Below, piece by piece: positions 24,001-35,730 of a DNA stretch of 64,000 nt. The position numbers and the translations under genes are program-made. The stretch's first letter is position 1. The number at the start of each line of letters is the position of its first letter. The DNA comes from Acanthamoeba castellanii str. Neff (taxonomy: Eukaryota > Discosea > Longamoebia > Acanthamoebidae): contig NW_004457297.1 in assembly GCF_000313135.1 (NCBI RefSeq), positions 318,294 to 382,293 of the forward strand. Direction: 5' to 3'. The notes under the pieces were generated by a model that was not told where the DNA came from, made no database searches, and saw only the letters and a list, made by a program, of their open reading frames with translations.

Positions 24001-24480
24001 CACGCACGCACACGACGGTCACCACTGACACCTCTGCTCTGGGCCTCTCTCGTGTCATCCAGTGCCGGAGGAGGTGCTCGAGCTAGCCAACCTCCGCACG
24101 CTGGAGATCATGTACAACCACCTCCAGACCCTGCCGCCCGAGCTCGGCAACAAGCTGGGCCGATTAAAGAACCTGGACGTGAGCCACAACAAGCTTACCA
24201 AGCTGCCCCCGTCCATCGCCAAGTACGCACCTGTGTGTGTGTGTGTGTCGTGCGTGTGTGTCGTGCGTGTGTGTCGTGCGTGCGTGCATTGAACTTACAG
24301 AATCGTGTGTGCGGAACACGCAGGTTGGTGGAGTTGCGTCAGCTGGATTTGTCGTGCAACAAGCTGCCGCACATCCCCGAGGAGGTGCTCCGGCTGCCGC
24401 ACCTCAAGTTCCTCTCCTTCGGCTACAACAAGCTCACCAACGACGAGAAGAAGACCCTCAAGAAGCGCTTCAAGGACTGA
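18098..24480 (+). CDS. Long low-complexity leucine-rich-repeat protein
   Basis: ATG at 18098 (MADRGVGLLCPLIKQHIGRL); TGA at 24478-24480. The first exon encodes about 530 residues of Ala/Pro/Thr/Val-rich sequence ending in a basic RERRDSKRQRT patch. A central unknown domain follows (EPINSFMCNVQWPEGVTYKK; HVDYVQYNRISFFSGLSSC; KAPHWLIMSIVDTDDPTLII), then long Ser/Pro/Gly/His tracts including HHHHHHH near 21515. From about 22250 there are some 15 leucine-rich repeats of the 'LxxLPxxxxxLxxLxxLxLxxN' class (SHOC2/Ras-suppressor/plant PIRL-like), e.g. NLRMLDLHSNKLTRLPDSF. Such LRR arrays bind Ras-family or other signalling partners; the partner here is unknown. The join between the first exon (donor near 19682) and the next (from 19776) does not match in phase, so two adjacent genes cannot be excluded. 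Confidence 0.68.
20835..20893. repeat. GTGCT-type microsatellite in intron
   Basis: Short tandem units of tgtgctg fill most of an intron in the middle of the LRR gene, just before the acceptor at about 20907. The unit differs from the pure GT and CACG tracts of other introns. Confidence 0.7.
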
Positions 24481-24613
24481 AGCAGGGGACCATTCAGTAC
24501 ATGTGGTCCATTCAGCACCTCCACTTTCGCTCAACAAACAGAAAGCCCAAACGATTGGCCAATTCACCACACGACACACGACACGCGCCGTGCACATTGT
24601 TTTATATTTTTTT

Positions 24614-26039
24614 TTACACGCCGTACATGCGTCGGGTGTTGTCGCGCGCGGCTTGGAGCACCTGCGCGAGCGGCATGCCCTTGAGCTCGCCCACCTTCTT
24701 CGCAATGAACGGCACATGGCCCGAGTGGCACACCTTGCCCCTGCACGCGCCACACACAATAAATGATACACGCGTGACACACACGACACACATATGGCTG
24801 TTGGTCTGTACCGATAGGGGGCTGGGGTCATGTAGGGTCCGTCTGTCTCGAGGAGGATGCGCTCGAGCGGCACATGTCGTACCACCTCGCTCAGGTCGCT
24901 GGCGCCAAACGTGATCACCTGTGAAGAATGACGCATTGTTTGCATTCACAAGATTCCGACGATGGTGGTTGGTGGTGGCTGGTGGAGCAGGAAGCGGTGG
25001 AGGAAACGCACCCCGGTGTAGCCGATGAAGAGGTTGGGCCACTCGTCGAGCAGCGACTTGGCCATGTCCAAGGAGGACGTGAAGCAGTGGACATGCACCC
25101 GCCACTCCTTCGGCACGTGCTCCTTCATTATCTTTAAGGTGTCTGTCGCCACTCCATCAGCACCTCGCACGACACACGACACGACACGACCAACGACACG
25201 ACACGACGACACACGCGACTTACCCTCTTCGGCCTCTCGGGTGTGGATGACGAGAGGTTTGTTGTGTTGGACGGCCAGCTGTATCTGGCGCGCGAACACT
25301 TGTCGCTGCGTGGCGGGATCGGACAGGTTGTAGTGGTAGTCGAGCCCGATCTCGCCCCAGGCCAGCGTCTTGGGCAGAGCCATCGCCTCCACCAGCTCCC
25401 GCTCCACTTCGTCGGTGTACGTCTGCGCCTGCCATTCACATGTGTGTCAGCCGCCACCGCACACGCACGCACACGCACACGCACACGCACACGCACACGC
25501 ACACGCACGAACCACGTGAGGGTGAATGCCGAAGGCGGCGTAGACGTCGTCGAAGTGGAGCAGCTGCCGCACGGGCTCGATGGAGCCGACGTCGGCGCTC
25601 ACCGTCACGCAGCCGCCGAATCCGTTCCTGAAGTACTCGCCACGGAAGGCGGGGAAGCCCTCCAGCTCCACCTTGAACTGTTGATATTTCAAATATATAA
25701 ATAAAATGATTAATCCATATATAGATAATTTAGGTAAACAAATCAATAAATCGTTGGTTTAAAAGTGCGTACGCGAGGAAGGATTTGGTCGAGGTGGGTG
25801 TGGGTGTCGAAGTAGGGCGTGAGGCCCTCCATCTCGGGCAGGTTGGGGATGGCTGGCTGCGCTTGCTCCTTCTTCTTTTTGCTCGATTGTGCATTCGATT
25901 TCTGTGGTGCTGCGGCAGGTGTCGATGCCGTTGTTGAGAGTGCCGCTGCGCCGCCAGTGCAGCCACACTCTCCGAGAAGGGCAGATGAAGTGCTTGCCGG
26001 GGTTGCCATCTTGAGGAATCCCGCCGTTGCTCTCCGCAT
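24614..26039 (-). CDS. TATDN-like: TatD-family metal-dependent hydrolase/DNase
   Basis: Minus strand. ATG at 26039-26037 (MRRATAGFLK, with a second ATG at 26009-26007 that is equally plausible); stop TAA complementary to 24614-24616. After a 60-residue Ala/Ser/Thr- and Lys-rich leader come the TatD motifs in order: YFDTHTHLDQ (metal site), VYAAFGIHPH, AWGEIGLDYHY (catalytic Glu), LVIHTREAEE, VHVHCFTSSLDMAK and ILLETDGPYM (catalytic Asp). It ends RDNTRRMYGV. All metal ligands of the amidohydrolase-fold nuclease are present, so the enzyme should be active as a 3'-5' exonuclease or D-aminoacyl-tRNA-type hydrolase; the substrate is uncertain. Intact over about six exons. It lies tail-to-tail with the LRR gene (133 bp apart) and is divergent from the kinase at 26131. 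Confidence 0.9.
25457..25507. repeat. CACACG/CGCACA microsatellite in intron
   Basis: A tandem run of cgcaca units lies within an intron of the minus-strand TatD gene. Confidence 0.8.
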
Positions 26040-26130
26040 CGATCTCCGGTACGAACAGAATAAAAAGTAAAATCATGAAAAACTCTGTATTTTCGTGTTG
26101 TCGATTCTGTGGGTGTGGCTCTGCTGTAGG
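26040..26130. promoter_or_regulatory. Divergent promoter, TatD / dihydroxyacetone kinase
   Basis: Only 91 bp separate the two start codons. The region is AT-rich and must serve both genes unless one of them starts further inside. No specific element was identified. Confidence 0.4.
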
Positions 26131-28499
26131 ATGAAGAAACTTCTGAATGATCCCACCAAAGTGGTGCGTTGAGCGATTTTATGCATTATTTATTACTTCA
26201 TCTTCTTCTGCTCCACTGGGGGGGGGGGCAATACACTGACCACGGGTGGCACAGGTGGAGGAGATGATCGAGGGACTGGTGTGGAGCCGGCCCAGTCTGC
26301 TCAAGCTACACGACCACAACGTCGTGGTGCGGCGCGACATGGCGGAGGACGCCGCGCTACGCGACCAGCGAGTGGCCTTGGTCAGCGGTACTGCTACTAC
26401 CACCGCCTCCTGCGTCCGCGTGCCACTTGTCGCTTGCCAGTCAGCTGACTTATCTTCATCTTCAAAACATTGAAGGTGGCGGCAGCGGACATGAACCCGC
26501 CCATGCCGGGTTCGTTGGACAGGGCCTTCTATCGGCCGCAGTGGCGGGTGATGTGTTCACGAGCCCGGCGCCCGACGCCATTGTTGCGGCCATCAAGGCG
26601 GTCACCGGCTCGAAGGGCTGCCTGCTCATCGTGAAGAACTACACCGGCGACCGCCTCAACTTTGGCCTCGCGGCCGAGATCGCCCGCTCGGAGGTAGCTT
26701 GCCATTATTACCACCACCGCCTACCACCATCGAGGCATTGATCGAGGTGCACCGCTGGATCGGGTCGTGAGAGCACCAACTCAAGCTCACGCCTTTCAAT
26801 CACATCAACACACTCCAGGGCCTGCAAGTCAATATCGTGACGTGGCTCGACGACGTCGCCTTGGCATCGGACGACTCCGCAACAGGCCGCAGGGGCATTG
26901 CTGGCACGGTGCTGGTGCACAAGCTCGCCGGAGCCGCGGCGGAGGAGGGCAAGTCCCTGGAGGAGGTCACTCGTGTGGCCAGGCGCGTGGCCGAGAATGT
27001 GCGCACCATGGGCGTCGCGCTGAGCCCCTGCATCGTGCCCGCGGTGGGCAAGCCGACCTTCACGCTCCCGCCTAACGGTATGCCCCCGGGGGGGCTTATG
27101 CATGAGCCGTCGCATTTCGTTCTTTCTATATCTCCGCCGTCGTTCGTTCTTCATTCTTTTTTGCAGAGGTTGAGCTCGGACTGGGCATTCACGGCGAAGC
27201 CGGTGTCAGGAAGCAGCCGCTGGAGTCGGCCGACGCCACCGCCGATCAACTGCTCACCGCTATCCTGGCCGACGCCAAGGTATACCAAAATGCCTTTCCA
27301 CCAACGCATTCCGCACATTTCTCGCGGACTCGGGACCCTAACCACAAATTGCCGCCAGCTTGCAGAGAAGAGCCGCGTGGCCGCGATGGTGAACAACCTC
27401 GGCGCCACGACCAGCATGGAGCTCTACATCGTCGCGCGCAGGGTGCTTCGCTTTTTGGAGGAGAAGGGATTCGTCGTAGAGAGGTACACTCGTGTGTGTG
27501 TTGTGTGTGTGGTGTGTGTCGTGTGTGTCGTGTGTGTGTGTGTGTGTGTGACTCAAATGGCCTTTGGTGCATTCCAGGTTGCTGGTGGGCACCTACATGA
27601 CGGCTCTGGAGATGGCCGGCTTGTCGGTGTCGCTGCTCCCCATCGACGACGAAGCGCTCTCGCTGCTGGACGCGCCCGCTGCCCACGACGCTGCGTGGCA
27701 CGGCTTCTCCCGTGCGGCGCCCAGCCGCAAGCACGCCTACACCGCAGCGCCGCCCGCCACGTCAGCCGCGTCGGCCGCTCCTTCGCCTTCGCCCGACGCG
27801 GCCCACCTGGTCGACGTGGTCGAGCAGGTCATCGCCGCCGTGCTCCAGCACGAGGAGCTGCTCACCCAGCTCGACCAGCAGACGGGCGACGGCGACTTTG
27901 GCGTGACCCTGGCGCGCGGCGGGAAGGCCGTGCGCGCCAAGCTGGCCGACCTCCGCACCGCCGGCTCGGTGGCCGACGCCCTGCACGCCCTCGGCATGGA
28001 GCTGCAGCGCAGCATGGGCGGCACCTCGGGCGCGCTCTACGGCGTCTTCTTCCTCCGCATGTCCGACGCGCTACGCAAAGCACCCACCGGCCATCAGTGG
28101 GCCGAGGCGCTCAAGGCCGGCACCGACGCCATCGGCCACCTCGGCGGCGCCAAGCTAGGCACGTTATTTTTATTACTATTTATTGGTTATTGATTTATTA
28201 TAATGGTTTAAAAAAACTGTTGTGCAGGTGATGCTACGATGATGGACGCGCTGCTGCCGGCCACGGAGGCCTACGTGCGTACGGTCGGGAGTGGGGATTG
28301 GGGCAGCGCGCTGGCGGCCGCCGCGGAGGCCGCGCGCAAGGGAGCCGAGTCGACCAGCGAGCTCGTGCGGCGCAAGGGCCGCGGCACCTACCTGGGCGAG
28401 CGGGCCAAGGGCCACAAGGACGCCGGCGCCGAAGCCGTCGCCCTCCTCCTCGACGCCCTCCTCCACACCCTGCGCCCTTCCACCTCTTCTTCCTCCTAA
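26131..28499 (+). CDS. TKFC/DAK-like: Dihydroxyacetone (glycerone) kinase / triokinase
   Basis: ATG at 26131 ([11 protein letters not shown], typical of the family); TAA at 28497-28499; about ten exons. The Dak1 domain has [17 protein letters not shown] (substrate binding), [15 protein letters not shown] and LGIHGEAG, whose His forms the covalent hemiaminal with dihydroxyacetone. After an Ala/Ser/Pro linker, the Dak2 domain has [13 protein letters not shown] (ATP/Mg site) and [10 protein letters not shown]. It phosphorylates dihydroxyacetone, and in many eukaryotes also glyceraldehyde, with ATP; some homologues also act as FAD-AMP lyase (FMN cyclase). Both domains on one chain with ATP motifs mark the eukaryote-type single-chain enzyme, not the bacterial PTS-dependent one. 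All key residues are intact. Cytosolic, since no targeting peptide is seen. Confidence 0.95.
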
Positions 28500-28679
28500 T
28501 CGAGCACTACTGCGACTGTTCGCCAAAGAAGAAGACGGTGATGCAGGTGCTATGTTGTTGTGGTCGTGGGCGGATTTAACCGGCCACGGGGAATTACACA
28601 CCAATAGCACACGGGCGTGTGCGACTTTTTCTGTTCTTCAGTTCAGGTTTTAGCCAGATTTGGCCTCTCGGTAGAGAGA

Positions 28680-31600
28680 ATGAAAAAGATCCTGTCCTCC
28701 TTTGGCGTAAAGGAGATCGCGCAGCGAGAGGAAGATGCCCAACTCAACCTCCACGCTAAGGCACCCCCCTTTCCTCAATTTCCATTCAACAATTATGAAA
28801 ACAATTAAGAATTAAACAATTAAGAATTTAAACAATACTATGTGCAAGCCTCTCTTCGTGGATCTAGAAATATTTATTCTTTATAATAAGAATATTAATA
28901 AACAATAAATCTACAGCGGCTGGATTCGACGAAGACGAACCTGAGGGAGATTCACGAGCGGCTGTCAAAGAGGAGCCAGCAGACCCCTTCCATCGTCGAG
29001 GGCAACCGCAGGCTGGGCCGTTCGTTCACCGCCTTTGGCGACTTTCTCACGTCTGTGCGCGAGGACCCCGAGCTCGGTACGCGCCCTTCCCTTTCCTTCT
29101 TGTCACCACCACTACGCTTTTTTGTTTTTATTATTAAGTAATAAAATACTATTTAAATTGATAATAATAAGAAGAATAATAATAATAGTAATATTAATTT
29201 AATATGTCATGTTGTGTGCGTTAAGGTGAGTGCCTGGCGAAGGTCGGCCTCCTGGAGATCCTATTGAGCGACCTCCTCGAGAAATGGGTAAGGCGCGAGC
29301 TGAGCCGCTCAGCTTTGTCTCGGTGCTTTGTTCGTTGGCTGACTGCTGCCTCTCCACCCACCAGAACACGGCGTCGGTTGATAAGCTCGAGGACCCCATC
29401 AACGAGTTCATCAAGGGAGAGGTCGCTGCTGCCGAGGTGCGTACTTATCATCTTTTTAATTTTTCTTTCTTTCTATGTATATATAAAAGTCGCTCCAGCC
29501 AATCAGATGCATCCTTTGCTGATCGCACACTCGCAATATATATCTATATATGTATTTATGGTTGGCACCGCCAACAGCAAGAGAAAAAGCACTATGACAA
29601 GGCCAAGGCCGCGTTCGAGGCTGCCGACACCAAGCTGCGCCAGCTGAAGAGCAAGGAGGACGCCAAGGCTTTCGACATCGAAAAGGAGCGGAACGTGCTC
29701 CAGGTACACCTGCCTCTCCTCTCCTCTTCCAGCGTCGTGTCGAGAAGCTAAGCTTGTGCGGTGGTGCGTGTGCGGTGGTGTGTGCGTGTCGTGCGTGTTC
29801 TGTTGCTTAGGAGCGGTACCTCGAGAGTCGCGATCAAGCACAGACGGCCCTGGCTGATGCCTTCGAAAAGAACAAGTTCTCCACGCTGGAAAAGATGTGC
29901 GACTACATCGACGCGCAGCATCACTACTACAAGAGCGCGCTCGAAGCCGTCGAGCTCACCAAGCAGAAGGTCGACGACTACCGCCGCTACATCACCAAGG
30001 TATTATTCCTCTAATAATATGAATAAATAATAATAATAAATCATAAATAAGTAATTAATTGAACTGGTCTTTGCAATGCAGAAAAAGAAGGAGTACCGAA
30101 GCACCCGAGGCGCTGGGGGAGCAGGTGGTCAGGAAGAAGCCGACAGCGACGGCGAAGAAGATGAGGTACGCGTGCTGTACTCACTCACTCACTCACTTCA
30201 ATTTCTTCTCATTGTTTTGAATAACCCAAATGGGCACAATGTTTTGTTTGTGTTTTTTCTGGCTTGCTTTTTGCAGGCCCGGACTGGCGGCGAGGTGGTG
30301 AGGCAGGGCTGGCTGCATCGCTCCGTGGGCAAGTCGTCGTGGAAGAAGTCCTGGGTGGTCGTCAAGTACAAGTACATGTATTATTACTCCAATCCCGACG
30401 TGCGTCACATCTCTCCCTCCCTCTCTCACCCTTAGCATATATCGCATTCTTACATTTTTTTTAAATCTAATTAATTTTTTGCGTGTCTGTGGCGACACGA
30501 TGCAGTCCTCGCTGGGCGGAGTGGTGCGACTGACGCACTGCTCGGTCAACGTCTCAACTCGCAAAGAGTTCTGCTTTGCCATCAACGGCCGGTTGTCGTC
30601 CCAATTTTTCTACTCCAAGAGCGACGCCGACATGCAGGCCTGGATGGAGGCGGTCAAGACCTGCATCGAAGAAGAGGAGGCCCACGAGACTCGACAACTC
30701 GTACGTGTTACGCGTGTGCGGTGAGTGCGTGTGCGTGTGCGGTGGTTGGCGTGTGCGTGTGCGCTGCATGCCAACACTTCTTTGTAGGGAAAGGAAGAGA
30801 TCAAGGGCAACGTGTACGTTGAGGAAGAGGAACTACAGGACGAACCCGAGGAGGAGATCAACAATGTGGAAGGTGCGCTCCGCTTATTATTATTTTTGTC
30901 ATGACCCCCCTGACTGGAGTGTTTGTTTCCCCCTAATCCTTGTCTTCTGCGACGCCTACACACTCGACACACAGATCCGGTGCAGAGGGTGCACCTGCAG
31001 CTGGTCAGGGACGAAAAGAAGTACCTGGGCTGCCTCACGCGGCTCAACAAGATGTATATGCTGCCGCTCACGGTACCCCCCCCCAAATCTCCATCGCTGG
31101 CTCTCTGATAGTGCGTAATGCTTATTACTTTGGTGTCCCACTTGTTTCCTTTGCCAGGCTGATCCCAAGTTGAAGGGCAAGATCCAGCCCGATGAACTGG
31201 CCGCCATGTTCGGCAACATCAAACCGTTAACCACCTTCCACACAAACTTGCTCAAGCAACTCGAGAGCGTCGAGGCCAAGTACGAATTGCACACTCTATT
31301 TCTTTTTTTAATTGTTATTGTTATTATTATTATTGGCACTGGGAGTAATAGAATAATACATTATTTATTATTTATTGGGTTTTTCTCATCAACACCACAA
31401 CAGGGAAGTGAGCGCCGTTTTCCTGCATAATCTCCAGGAGCTCGAGAGCGTCTACACGTCCTACCTGGTACAGCAAACCCAAGTGCCGCGGCAACCACAC
31501 ACCACTTGTGTTTTGCTGTTCGTCAGCTGACCTTTCGAATTCCTTCCGGGCCTCGTTCAACTATGAACTGCGCAGATGAAACTGAGCAACGGGATGCATT

Positions 31601-33002
31601 CGCTGAACGCCTGCAAGCAGCGCGTCAAGGTCATCAAGCAGTTCCTCACCGAGCGGGAGGAGATCCTGGGCGAGGGCAACGAGCTGGCCACCCTCCTCGC
31701 CCTCCCGGTGCAGCGCGTCGCCCAGTACACCAACGTCGTTCAGTATCTCATCGTCACCGGCTCGCCTGGTATGCGCCATCTTCTCCACTCGCGCTCACCT
31801 CACACTCCACCCACGCCGGCGCAAGAATGATGGTCGATCAGTGACGGTATGCGCGGAATGCTGATGATTGTGATCGTGTGCGCGTGTGCGTGTGCGTGTA
31901 TCTTGTGATGGTTGGCTTTTTTGTATACCGTGCCAATGCGCAGATTCAACGTTGGATGCCGCGCACGACGCGTTGAAGGCCCTCACCGGCAAGCTCAACC
32001 AGTGCTCGGCCTCGTCCGCCTCGCTGGGCAAGATCCTCGATGTGCGCCGCCGCCTCCACAACTACGACGTACGCCCCACAAACATTTTCTTTCCTTTTCT
32101 TTCTTTTCTTTGATTGTTACTGGTCACTCAAGTGTGTTTGTTACAGGGCAACTTGGTCGATCCGCACCGCAGGCTGTTGCGCGAGGGTCCCGTCCAAGTG
32201 CAGCTCCCAGCGCCGCCTACTGGTACTCTCTCTTTCTCTCTCCGCCTCTCTCGTCACCGCTCATTTGATTGACCTCCTTGGTGCGAACGTGAAAAAAGGA
32301 CCGGGAATGGCGGCGGCCTCGGGGGAGGCGGGCTCGCGATTGACGCGAAAGCCCACGGGCATGACCGCGATCTACCTCTTCCTGTTCAACGACCTCATGC
32401 TCCTTACCAAGGCGCCCACCATCTCGCGCACCACCTACAAGGTCATCGGCCAGCTCGAGATGCACAAGGCCCATCTGGTCGATGAAGGTACGTGTCGTGT
32501 GTGTCGTGTGTGTCGTGTGTGTCGTGTGTGTCGTGTGCCGACCACGGTCTGAATGCGAGTGTGACGTGGCATGACGTGGTGCGTGACGGGGCGTATTGCA
32601 GAGTCGGCGACGTTGTTCAAGCTGGAGGAGAAGCAGCGGGGCAAGCACGCCAAGGTCAAGGAGTACGCCATCCAGTGCGAGTCGCCCGAGGAGAAGGCGG
32701 CCTGGATGACCTCCCTGCTCAACTCCCTCGATGAGATGAAGGACAAGCGCAAGAGTGCGTACATTTTTTCTCTTTTCTTCTTCTTCGTTCGTTCTTTGCT
32801 GTCTTCACTCGCCAAGCGCGATACCGAGTGGTTGAGCCGATGTCTGTTATGTCCTGATTTGAATCTCGGCTTACTGTGTGCCTGTGCTCAGTCTACGGCA
32901 TCCCGCTCGACCAGTTGATGGCGACGCGCGAGAAGGGTCGGGATGTGCCCACCATCATCGAAAAGGCCACCGAGTGGATCATCATGAACGGTACTCGATT
33001 GC

Positions 33003-33066
<64 letters not shown>

Positions 33067-33946
33067 CGTGCACTGAAGTGCTCAATCTCACTTCCGTCTT
33101 AGCCTTGTCGCACGAGGGCATCTTCCGTAAGGCTGGCCGCCTGGACTCCATCGAGGATTTGAAGGACCTCTTTAACCAGGGTTTGTTCTCTTTCTCGCGT
33201 ACTCGCCGAACCAATCTTCACGGCTTGACCAACCACTTGCCACTCGTGTCGCGTGTGCGGTTGTGCGTGTGTCGTGCGTGTGTGCGGTCGTGCATGTGCA
33301 GGCAAGGCAATCGAGTTTTCGAAGGACGAGGATCCGTATGTGGTGGCGGGAACCATGAACCACTTCCTCATGGAGCTCCCCGATCCCATTCTGACGAACG
33401 CCATGTACGACCTCTTCATCGACTCAGTCAGTACGTGCCCCCACAGGCCTTTTGGCCTTTTTCTCTTTCTTTTCTCGAAAGGAAATTTCACACTTTGTCG
33501 CGTTTCAGCGGATGGGCAGGCGTCGGTTCCAAGGCTGAGGGATCTCATCGGCCAACTGCCGCCCTACAACCGATACGTGCTGCAGCACCTCATGTCCTTC
33601 CTTCAACTCGTCGTCGACCACGAAGCCGGTACACGCACACGACACACACGACACACACGACACACGACACACACGACTCACACGACTCACACGACACGCA
33701 CGACACGCACGACGCACGACGCACGACACACACGACGCACGACACACGCGAGAGACTAATAATTGATTGTAATGGGCTCTGCCGTGGCACAGACAATAAG
33801 ATGGGTCCGTCGAATCTGGCGATCGTATTTGGCCCGACGCTGCTGGGCTCCGGCAGTGCGGAATCGATCTTCTCAGACTTCACGGCCAACCAAAAGGTCA
33901 TCGAGGCCATGATCACCAACTACGCCGCCCTCTTCCAGGTACATGT

Positions 33947-34010
<64 letters not shown>

Positions 34011-35581
34011 ACTCCGTGTATTGACCGATATTCGCAGGACATTGAAGAGGAACGCATACTCGTCAAGAAGAAGATGCTCGAGGAAGAGGAGGCCGAAAAG
34101 AAGAAGCGGGAGATGCAACAGAAGAGAGTGACCGAACGGTAATTCCCTTCTTGTGCGTGTGCGCGTGCGGTGCGGTGGTGCGTGTGCGTGAGCTGACCGC
34201 CGCTCCGGGTGTCCAGGTTGGGCGCGATTTCGTTGAAGGGCTCTCCGACGCAGTCGCCAACCAACTCGGGCGAAATACCAGTGCGACCAGCGTTGTCCAG
34301 CCGTACCGTCGTGCGCAAGTCCTTCCTTGACCGCGCAGGCGCCCCGCCCTCTCTCCCCTCTCTCCCTCCGGGTACCTACCCTTCTCTCCCCCTTCCGACA
34401 CGACACGACCAACGACACGTGCATGCCATAATCCATAATTCACACCCCATTCTCTGTTTAGCTCCGACCGGTGATGTACCCCAAGGCACTCAGATTTCTC
34501 CTGACTCCGGGTACCTTCTTGCCCTCACTCTCCGCTCATGTTGATTGGTTGGTTGGTTGATGTATTTATTTTAAATAAACAGAACCAAGCAGCTGCCGCC
34601 GGTGCCCACGGTGCGCAAGCAGCTGCCGCGGCCGCCAGGCAGCCCCGCCGACGCCCCGTCTCAGGCGTCATCGTCGCCCGCGGCCACGCCGGGCTCGCCC
34701 ATGCCCGGAGCCAGCGAACGCGCGACCTTCTCGGTGCCCCCGCGCCCCGTGATGCGCGTGGGCACCACCGGCTCCATGCGGCGGCCCGGTGGCACGCCCC
34801 TGCCGCCCCCGCCCGGCGGCGCTCCGCCTCAGCAGCCCCTCCCGCTCAGCCCCACTTCTGCCGCCGCTGTGCCGCCAAGGCCGAACTCGGGCGGCTTCGG
34901 ACTTAGCGTCAGCGCGGGTGTCGGCGGTGGTAGTGACGCGGATCTCGAACCTCTCGTATCCAACATCCGCTCGCTCACCCCTGGTACCATCACACCCGGC
35001 ACCAGCTGGGGTGGCGCCGAACTACAGAGAACAACTTGTGCTCACTGGTGTGTCGTCGTGTTGCGTGTGTCGTGTGTGTCGTGTGCGTAGGGAGCCTGGT
35101 GAAGCAAGGTTGGCTCACCAAGAAGGGAGGCCAGCGAAGGAATTGGAAGACTCGCTGGTGCGTGCTCAAGACGAACGAGTTCAGCTACTACACCAACAAG
35201 AAGGTTCGTCTGGACCCTTTTATTTCTTTCTGTTATTTATTATTTTATCTCTCGATTGATATATTAAAAAATGATGTCGATTACGCTGCGCAGGACGCCA
35301 AGCCAAAGGGTACGATCGTGTTGAGCGGCATTACGGTGAAGCCCTCTTCGCACAAGGAGTTCTGCTTCGGCATCAGCACCACCGAGCGCACCTACCTCAT
35401 GGCCGGCAAGGTACCACTTCGACCACTTTGCTCTAGTGTCACACAAAAGCGCGTCTTCCTTCGAACTCGGCGGTCAAGTCTCATCAATCTTCTCCCTGTT
35501 CTGTGCTGTGCGTAGGACGCCACGGAACAAGAGGAGTGGGTGACCGCCATCACCGCCTGCTTGAAGAGTCTGGATCCGTGA
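28680..35581 (+). CDS. BAR - PH - RhoGEF(DH) - PH - RhoGAP - Pro-rich - PH protein
   Basis: ATG at 28680 (MKKILSSFGVKEIAQ); TGA at 35579-35581; about 1,300-1,400 residues over more than 20 exons. Domains in order: a BAR coiled-coil (28917-30160; RLGRSFTAFGDFL, EKMCDYIDAQHHYYKSALEA); PH1 (VRQGWLHRSVGKSSWKKSW ... ADMQAWMEAVKTC); a DH domain (HLQLVRDEKKYLGCL, VKVIKQFLTEREEIL, LALPVQRVAQYTNVVQYLI = conserved region 3); PH2 (TAIYLFLFNDLMLLTK ... CESPEEKAAWMTSLL); RhoGAP (YGIPLDQLM, HEGIFRKAGR with the arginine finger, MNHFLMELPDPILT, NKMGPSNLAIVFGPTLL); a Pro/Ser-rich linker; and PH3 (LVKQGWLTKKGGQRRNWKTRW). It should both load and discharge Rho/Rac GTPases on curved phosphoinositide membranes. 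Single-domain functions are family knowledge; the combined role is inference. The first intron seems to be GC-AG. Confidence 0.86.
28755..28916 (+). other. Probable GC-AG intron
   Basis: Exon 1 of the BAR-PH-DH gene (25 codons, ending L-H) has no GT donor before its frame decays into AT-rich sequence. Splicing at cac|GCTAAG to ctacAG|cgg keeps phase 0 and gives NLH-RLDSTKTNLREI, which continues the helical BAR sequence. The interior is AT-rich like a true intron. Confidence 0.55.
33004..33068. repeat. (CACG)n microsatellite in RhoGAP-coding intron
   Basis: About 16 tandem cacg units fill an intron inside the RhoGAP domain of the BAR-PH-DH gene. A second tract of the same unit lies 0.9 kb downstream in the same gene. 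Confidence 0.9.
33947..34005. repeat. (CACG)n microsatellite in second RhoGAP intron
   Basis: About 14 cacg units make up most of the intron just after the exon ending ITNYAALFQ. Same unit and strand as the tract at 33004-33068. Confidence 0.9.
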
Positions 35582-35730
35582 GCCAGGCTTTCCGCTTCCA
35601 TCACAGCAACACCACCCTTTGCCACCAACACAATGTAGTTCCAAGAATTTAGTTTTCCAAAATGTTAATTCACATCGATTCTGTTTTGTTCCTTTTCAAA
35701 AGAAAAACAAAAGGAGGAGGAGAGGAAGTC

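Noticed and set aside
33000..34010. His/Thr/Ala/Arg repeat proteins (THARTHAR, HTHTHT)
   Set aside because: They are translations of CACG and CA microsatellites in introns.
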